From: Acidimicrobiales bacterium
Lineage (GTDB): Bacteria; Actinomycetota; Acidimicrobiia; Acidimicrobiales; Acidimicrobilacustridaceae
Direction of reading: 5' to 3'
Length of the DNA stretch: 7,807 nucleotides
Assembly (NCBI GenBank): GCA_023264135.1
Contig: JALQSZ010000059.1
Location: 1 to 7,807 of the forward strand
Position 1 is the stretch's first letter; each line of letters opens with the position of its first letter. The notes beneath the pieces are model-generated. The model saw nothing but the letters and a program-made list of their open reading frames with translations. It was not told where the DNA came from and made no database searches. Position numbers and translations under genes: made by a program. Below, piece after piece: positions 5,608 to 7,807 of the stretch.

Positions 5608-6201
5608 ATGCACGAGTTTCTTATTCACTTCCTCGCAATCTTCGGAACATGTATTTCAATTCTTCGCGTTGTACCTATGGCGTTGCGTCTGAAGCGAACC
5701 GGCGTTGCCGAGGGAGTTAGCGATGCAAGCCTCGCAATCTTCGTGGTCTCGGGCGTGTGGTGGGTGGCCTATTCAATTGACCTTCACAATGTGCCGAGCC
5801 TGATTTCCTCGTTCGCCGGATTGATCGTTTCGTGCACCTCGCTCTACATGCTGGCGAAACTCGGTGGTCTGCATCTCCGCGTCGCCGTTGCCACTGCAGC
5901 AATGGTGGCGCTCACGGTGATTTTTCACAAAGACACCCAACTCATGGGCGCGATCGCTGCGCTCAGCGCTGCCGCAATTTCGATTCCTCAGGTGTACAAA
6001 GCAGCGCGACACCCCGATGCCATGCACGGAGTTTCAATACTTTCGTGGGTCCTCATTGGGACGAACGCTGCGGTTTGGCTCGCATATGGACTTTTGATTG
6101 GCGACCCACTGCTTGGTGCCGCCGGCATCATCACCATTCCCGGCGCGCTCTACATTTCGTGGACAGCTCGAGGAGCGAACGCCGAATCTGCTGCTGTCTA
6201 G
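5608..6201 (+). CDS. SWEET/PQ-loop-type transporter with two triple-helix bundles and a linker helix
   Basis: 197 residues, almost wholly membrane. Likely helices are about 3-24, 39-60, 62-84, 89-106, 109-131, 140-162 and 164-186. Helices 1-3 and 5-7 repeat each other: P23 in VVPMALRL matches P127 in SIPQVYKA (the PQ motif), GVS 36-38 matches GVS 141-143, WVAY 52-55 matches WLAY 157-160, and P63 matches P167. This is the 3-1-3 layout of eukaryotic SWEETs; bacterial SemiSWEETs are usually single three-helix units of about 90 residues. The family moves sugars or other small solutes by facilitated diffusion; the substrate here is unknown. The ATG follows the hydroxylase stop by one base (TGA T ATG), and the only purine patch (GGA, about 14 bases upstream) is distant, so coupled translation is likely. 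The stop faces that of the next gene with one base between. Confidence 0.82.
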   Translation: MHEFLIHFLAIFGTCISILRVVPMALRLKRTGVAEGVSDASLAIFVVSGVWWVAYSIDLHNVPSLISSFAGLIVSCTSLYMLAKLGGLHLRVAVATAAMVALTVIFHKDTQLMGAIAALSAAAISIPQVYKAARHPDAMHGVSILSWVLIGTNAAVWLAYGLLIGDPLLGAAGIITIPGALYISWTARGANAESAAV

Positions 6202-6227
6202 TTCACGACTTCTGAAAGTCTTTGAAC
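6201..6227. terminator. Imperfect hairpin across two convergent stop codons (possible weak terminator)
   Basis: GTTCA-C-GACTT, loop CTGA, then AAGTC-TT-TGAAC forms two 5-bp stems separated by a small internal loop. It begins at the last base of the plus-strand stop and covers the last codons of the minus-strand gene. No T-run follows on either strand. It is the only structure seen that could stop transcription between these genes. Confidence 0.3.
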
Positions 6228-7216
6228 ACCATCTTGAATGGGTGGACGATCTGCAGGAAGTACGTCCTCAACACACTCGTCGGCGCTGGGCTTTGTTCGA
6301 GCGGGAACGTTGGATCTTCAATGCCGATCGCCGGGTAATCATTGGCGCCCTTGAACTGCGTGCGAAACATGCGATCCCAAATGCTCAGCACCGCTCCGAA
6401 ATTGTGGTCCCAGTGTTGCGGTTCAACTGAGTGATGCACGCGGTGTGACTGAGGAGTGACAGTGAGCCATCGAATGGGGCCAAGGTTGGTGCGCAGGTTG
6501 GCATGCGTGAACCCCGTGAAGAAGACGGTGGCGAACGCAAGGAACGTACTGGCCTCGTCGCTCAGACCTAGAAGTCGCGCCGGAATGTAGGAAATCGAGG
6601 CAGAAATCATTGATTCGATGAAGTGCACTCGATTGTCAGTGAGCACGCTCATCTTGGTTTGTGAGTGATGCACCTGGTGAAAACGCCAGAACTGAGGAAC
6701 CTTGTGGCGAATGAAATGACTCAGCCACATAAAGAAATCAGCCAGCAAAAACGCAAGCACCGCAGTAAGCGCAACTCCCACCACCGCTTCGACATCAAGT
6801 GATGCCGAGTGAAGCGGGCCCTCATAAATCTGATTCAAAACCTGCAAATAGAAGAAGATAATCGTGAGATTGAAAATCGGCGCAAGAAGTAACCAAACAA
6901 AATCCTGTGCTGCTCCGACCGAAAGCATTCCTTCGCCGGCACGCGCGGCCCATCGAAGTTCAAGTAGCGCGATCACGAGGAGGAAGATCCAGTAGAGCGG
7001 ATTGAGAATGGTCAGAGACCAACTCTTTGCAACATCCGTGAGAATGGCTCCGCCGTGTTCATGCAGAAAATGATCGGTGATACGGGGGACGAAAAACGTT
7101 GCCGCAGCAACAAGCGCCAACACCACCACGAACGTCGCGATGTATTTGGCAGCCAACCGACTCTGGGGTTGATCAGAAGCTTGCGTCACGTACGAAACCG
7201 TAGCGGTCGTTAGCAA
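6203..7216 (-). CDS. Sterol desaturase / fatty acid hydroxylase superfamily membrane protein (second, distinct from the one at 4524)
   Basis: 337 residues from a TTG at 7216. Hydrophobic segments lie at about 24-43, 68-87, 104-128 and 143-165, with others around 203-236. The di-iron histidine clusters are HFIRH (167-171), HQVHH (180-184), His198, His238, HRVHH (258-262), and His268/His271 in PQHWDHNFGA. WDRMFRTQF and DYPAIGI close the domain. It is therefore an O2-dependent lipid hydroxylase or desaturase; the substrate is unknown. It lacks the AGMO-type HHSSExYN motif and has HHSQTKMSVLTDNRVH instead, so it belongs to a different branch from the 4524 gene. The start is uncertain: TTG at 7216 has no ribosome site but overlaps the egtD stop, suggesting coupling; GTG at 7189 would shorten it by nine residues and leave all helices intact. 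Confidence 0.9.
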   Translation of the reverse strand: MLTTATVSYVTQASDQPQSRLAAKYIATFVVVLALVAAATFFVPRITDHFLHEHGGAILTDVAKSWSLTILNPLYWIFLLVIALLELRWAARAGEGMLSVGAAQDFVWLLLAPIFNLTIIFFYLQVLNQIYEGPLHSASLDVEAVVGVALTAVLAFLLADFFMWLSHFIRHKVPQFWRFHQVHHSQTKMSVLTDNRVHFIESMISASISYIPARLLGLSDEASTFLAFATVFFTGFTHANLRTNLGPIRWLTVTPQSHRVHHSVEPQHWDHNFGAVLSIWDRMFRTQFKGANDYPAIGIEDPTFPLEQSPAPTSVLRTYFLQIVHPFKMVFKDFQKS

Positions 7217-7807
7217 TAGGGATGGGCGAGGAAAAGCGCGAACTCATTCCCTTCGGAAACCCACACGGTGTCGACTTCAAAATTCCTTGTCCAGAGTTCC
7301 TCCGTCATTCCCTCGACGGTGAACTTTGAGGAAATTTCCGTTCGGAGTTCAGTCCCGGCCGCGAACGTCAGCGGGTGATCCACTCCCGGAAGCTTCACAC
7401 TTTGGTCTGTTTCGGCATGCAAGCGCATCTCAATGCGACGTTCCTCATCGTTCCAGATCGCACGGTGAACAAACTGCTCTGCGTCGAAATCGCTCCCGAG
7501 TTCTGCGTTCAATACCCGAAGCGCATTTCGATTGAACTCCGCAGTAACTCCAGCGGAATCGTTGTAGGCAGCGAGGAGTCGATCGGTGTCTTTTACGAGA
7601 TCCACGCCAAGAAGGAGCCGGTCCTCACGAGTGAGTGCGCAATCGAGGTCAAACAAAAAACGTGATCGTTGCGCGGGATCAAGATTCCCAATTGTCGAAC
7701 CAATGAAGGCCACGAGCCGACGATCTGACGACGGCAATCGTTCGAAGCAACTGTGGAAGTCAGCGACGATTCCGTGCACAGCGAGTGTCGGATACTCCAA
7801 AGCTATT
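7210..7807 (-). CDS. egtD: L-histidine N(alpha)-methyltransferase EgtD, ergothioneine biosynthesis (C-terminal part; 5' end outside window)
   Basis: The frame is open from the right edge to the stop at 7210, about 198 residues of a protein usually near 320. EgtD trimethylates histidine with S-adenosylmethionine to hercynine, the first step to the redox buffer ergothioneine. Recognisable family blocks, in order, are FIGSTIGNLDPAQR, LLLGVDLVKDTDRLLAAYND, GVTAEFNRNALRVLNAELGSDFD, RRIEMRLHA and TEISSKFTVEG. From knowledge of mycobacterial EgtD, the Glu and Ser in TEISSKF contact the histidine imidazole, and both are present; the Asn of the FNRN block is also a substrate contact. The TTG at 7800 is not the start, because the frame and the family resemblance continue past it. 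The other egt genes would be expected upstream, beyond the window. The following hydroxylase overlaps its 3' end. Confidence 0.93.
   Translation of the reverse strand, partial: IALEYPTLAVHGIVADFHSCFERLPSSDRRLVAFIGSTIGNLDPAQRSRFLFDLDCALTREDRLLLGVDLVKDTDRLLAAYNDSAGVTAEFNRNALRVLNAELGSDFDAEQFVHRAIWNDEERRIEMRLHAETDQSVKLPGVDHPLTFAAGTELRTEISSKFTVEGMTEELWTRNFEVDTVWVSEGNEFALFLAHPYC

Noticed and set aside
1..7807. Mobile elements, CRISPR arrays, tRNA/rRNA genes or phage genes
   Set aside because: No transposase motifs, regularly spaced identical repeats, cloverleaf-like sequences or phage proteins were seen. The only tandem repeats are the 11-bp boxes at 2869-2901.

Overview
The window reads as ordinary chromosome from an actinobacterium. 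The basis is moderately GC-rich DNA, an ergothioneine gene (egtD), an OmpR-type two-component pair of actinobacterial style and SDR/sterol-desaturase-family genes. Acidimicrobiia are a plausible home, but this is inference from gene content only. No tRNA, rRNA, CRISPR array, insertion sequence or phage gene was seen. Both edges cut through genes: the 3' part of an alkylsulfatase is lost on the left and the 5' part of egtD on the right.

Left half (1-3542): three minus-strand genes run in the order response regulator (2150-2836), sensor histidine kinase (780-2153, ATGA overlap) and a BDS1/SdsA-type metallo-beta-lactamase alkylsulfatase (1-720, partial, 59 bp further on). Divergent from the regulator is a small exported protein (3020-3493). 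It is built of two ~47-residue repeats, each with two cysteines. The 183-bp gap between regulator and exported protein holds three tandem 11-bp boxes of the form CCTYRAGA, an inverted copy, and a 10-bp dyad whose arms resemble the same box. This looks like an autoregulated stress-sensing module. The layout resembles cpxRA/cpxP (two-component operon, divergent small exported protein), but no homology is claimed. A strong bidirectional terminator (3517-3542) closes the module.

Right half (3555-7807): an SDR dehydrogenase (minus) is divergent from a two-gene plus operon. That operon encodes an alkylglycerol-monooxygenase-like membrane hydroxylase (4524-5606) and a seven-helix SWEET-like PQ-loop transporter (5608-6201, one base after the previous stop). 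Convergent to it, one base apart at the stops, is a second and different sterol-desaturase-family hydroxylase (6203-7216, minus). Its apparent start overlaps the end of egtD (7210-7807, partial). This half looks like a lipid or small-molecule oxidation neighbourhood: two di-iron hydroxylases, a dehydrogenase that could act on their alcohol or aldehyde products, and a transporter. The substrate cannot be read from the sequence.

The best candidates for something undescribed are the two-component/repeat-protein module with its 11-bp boxes and the bacterial 3-1-3 helix SWEET-like protein coupled to an AGMO-like hydroxylase.
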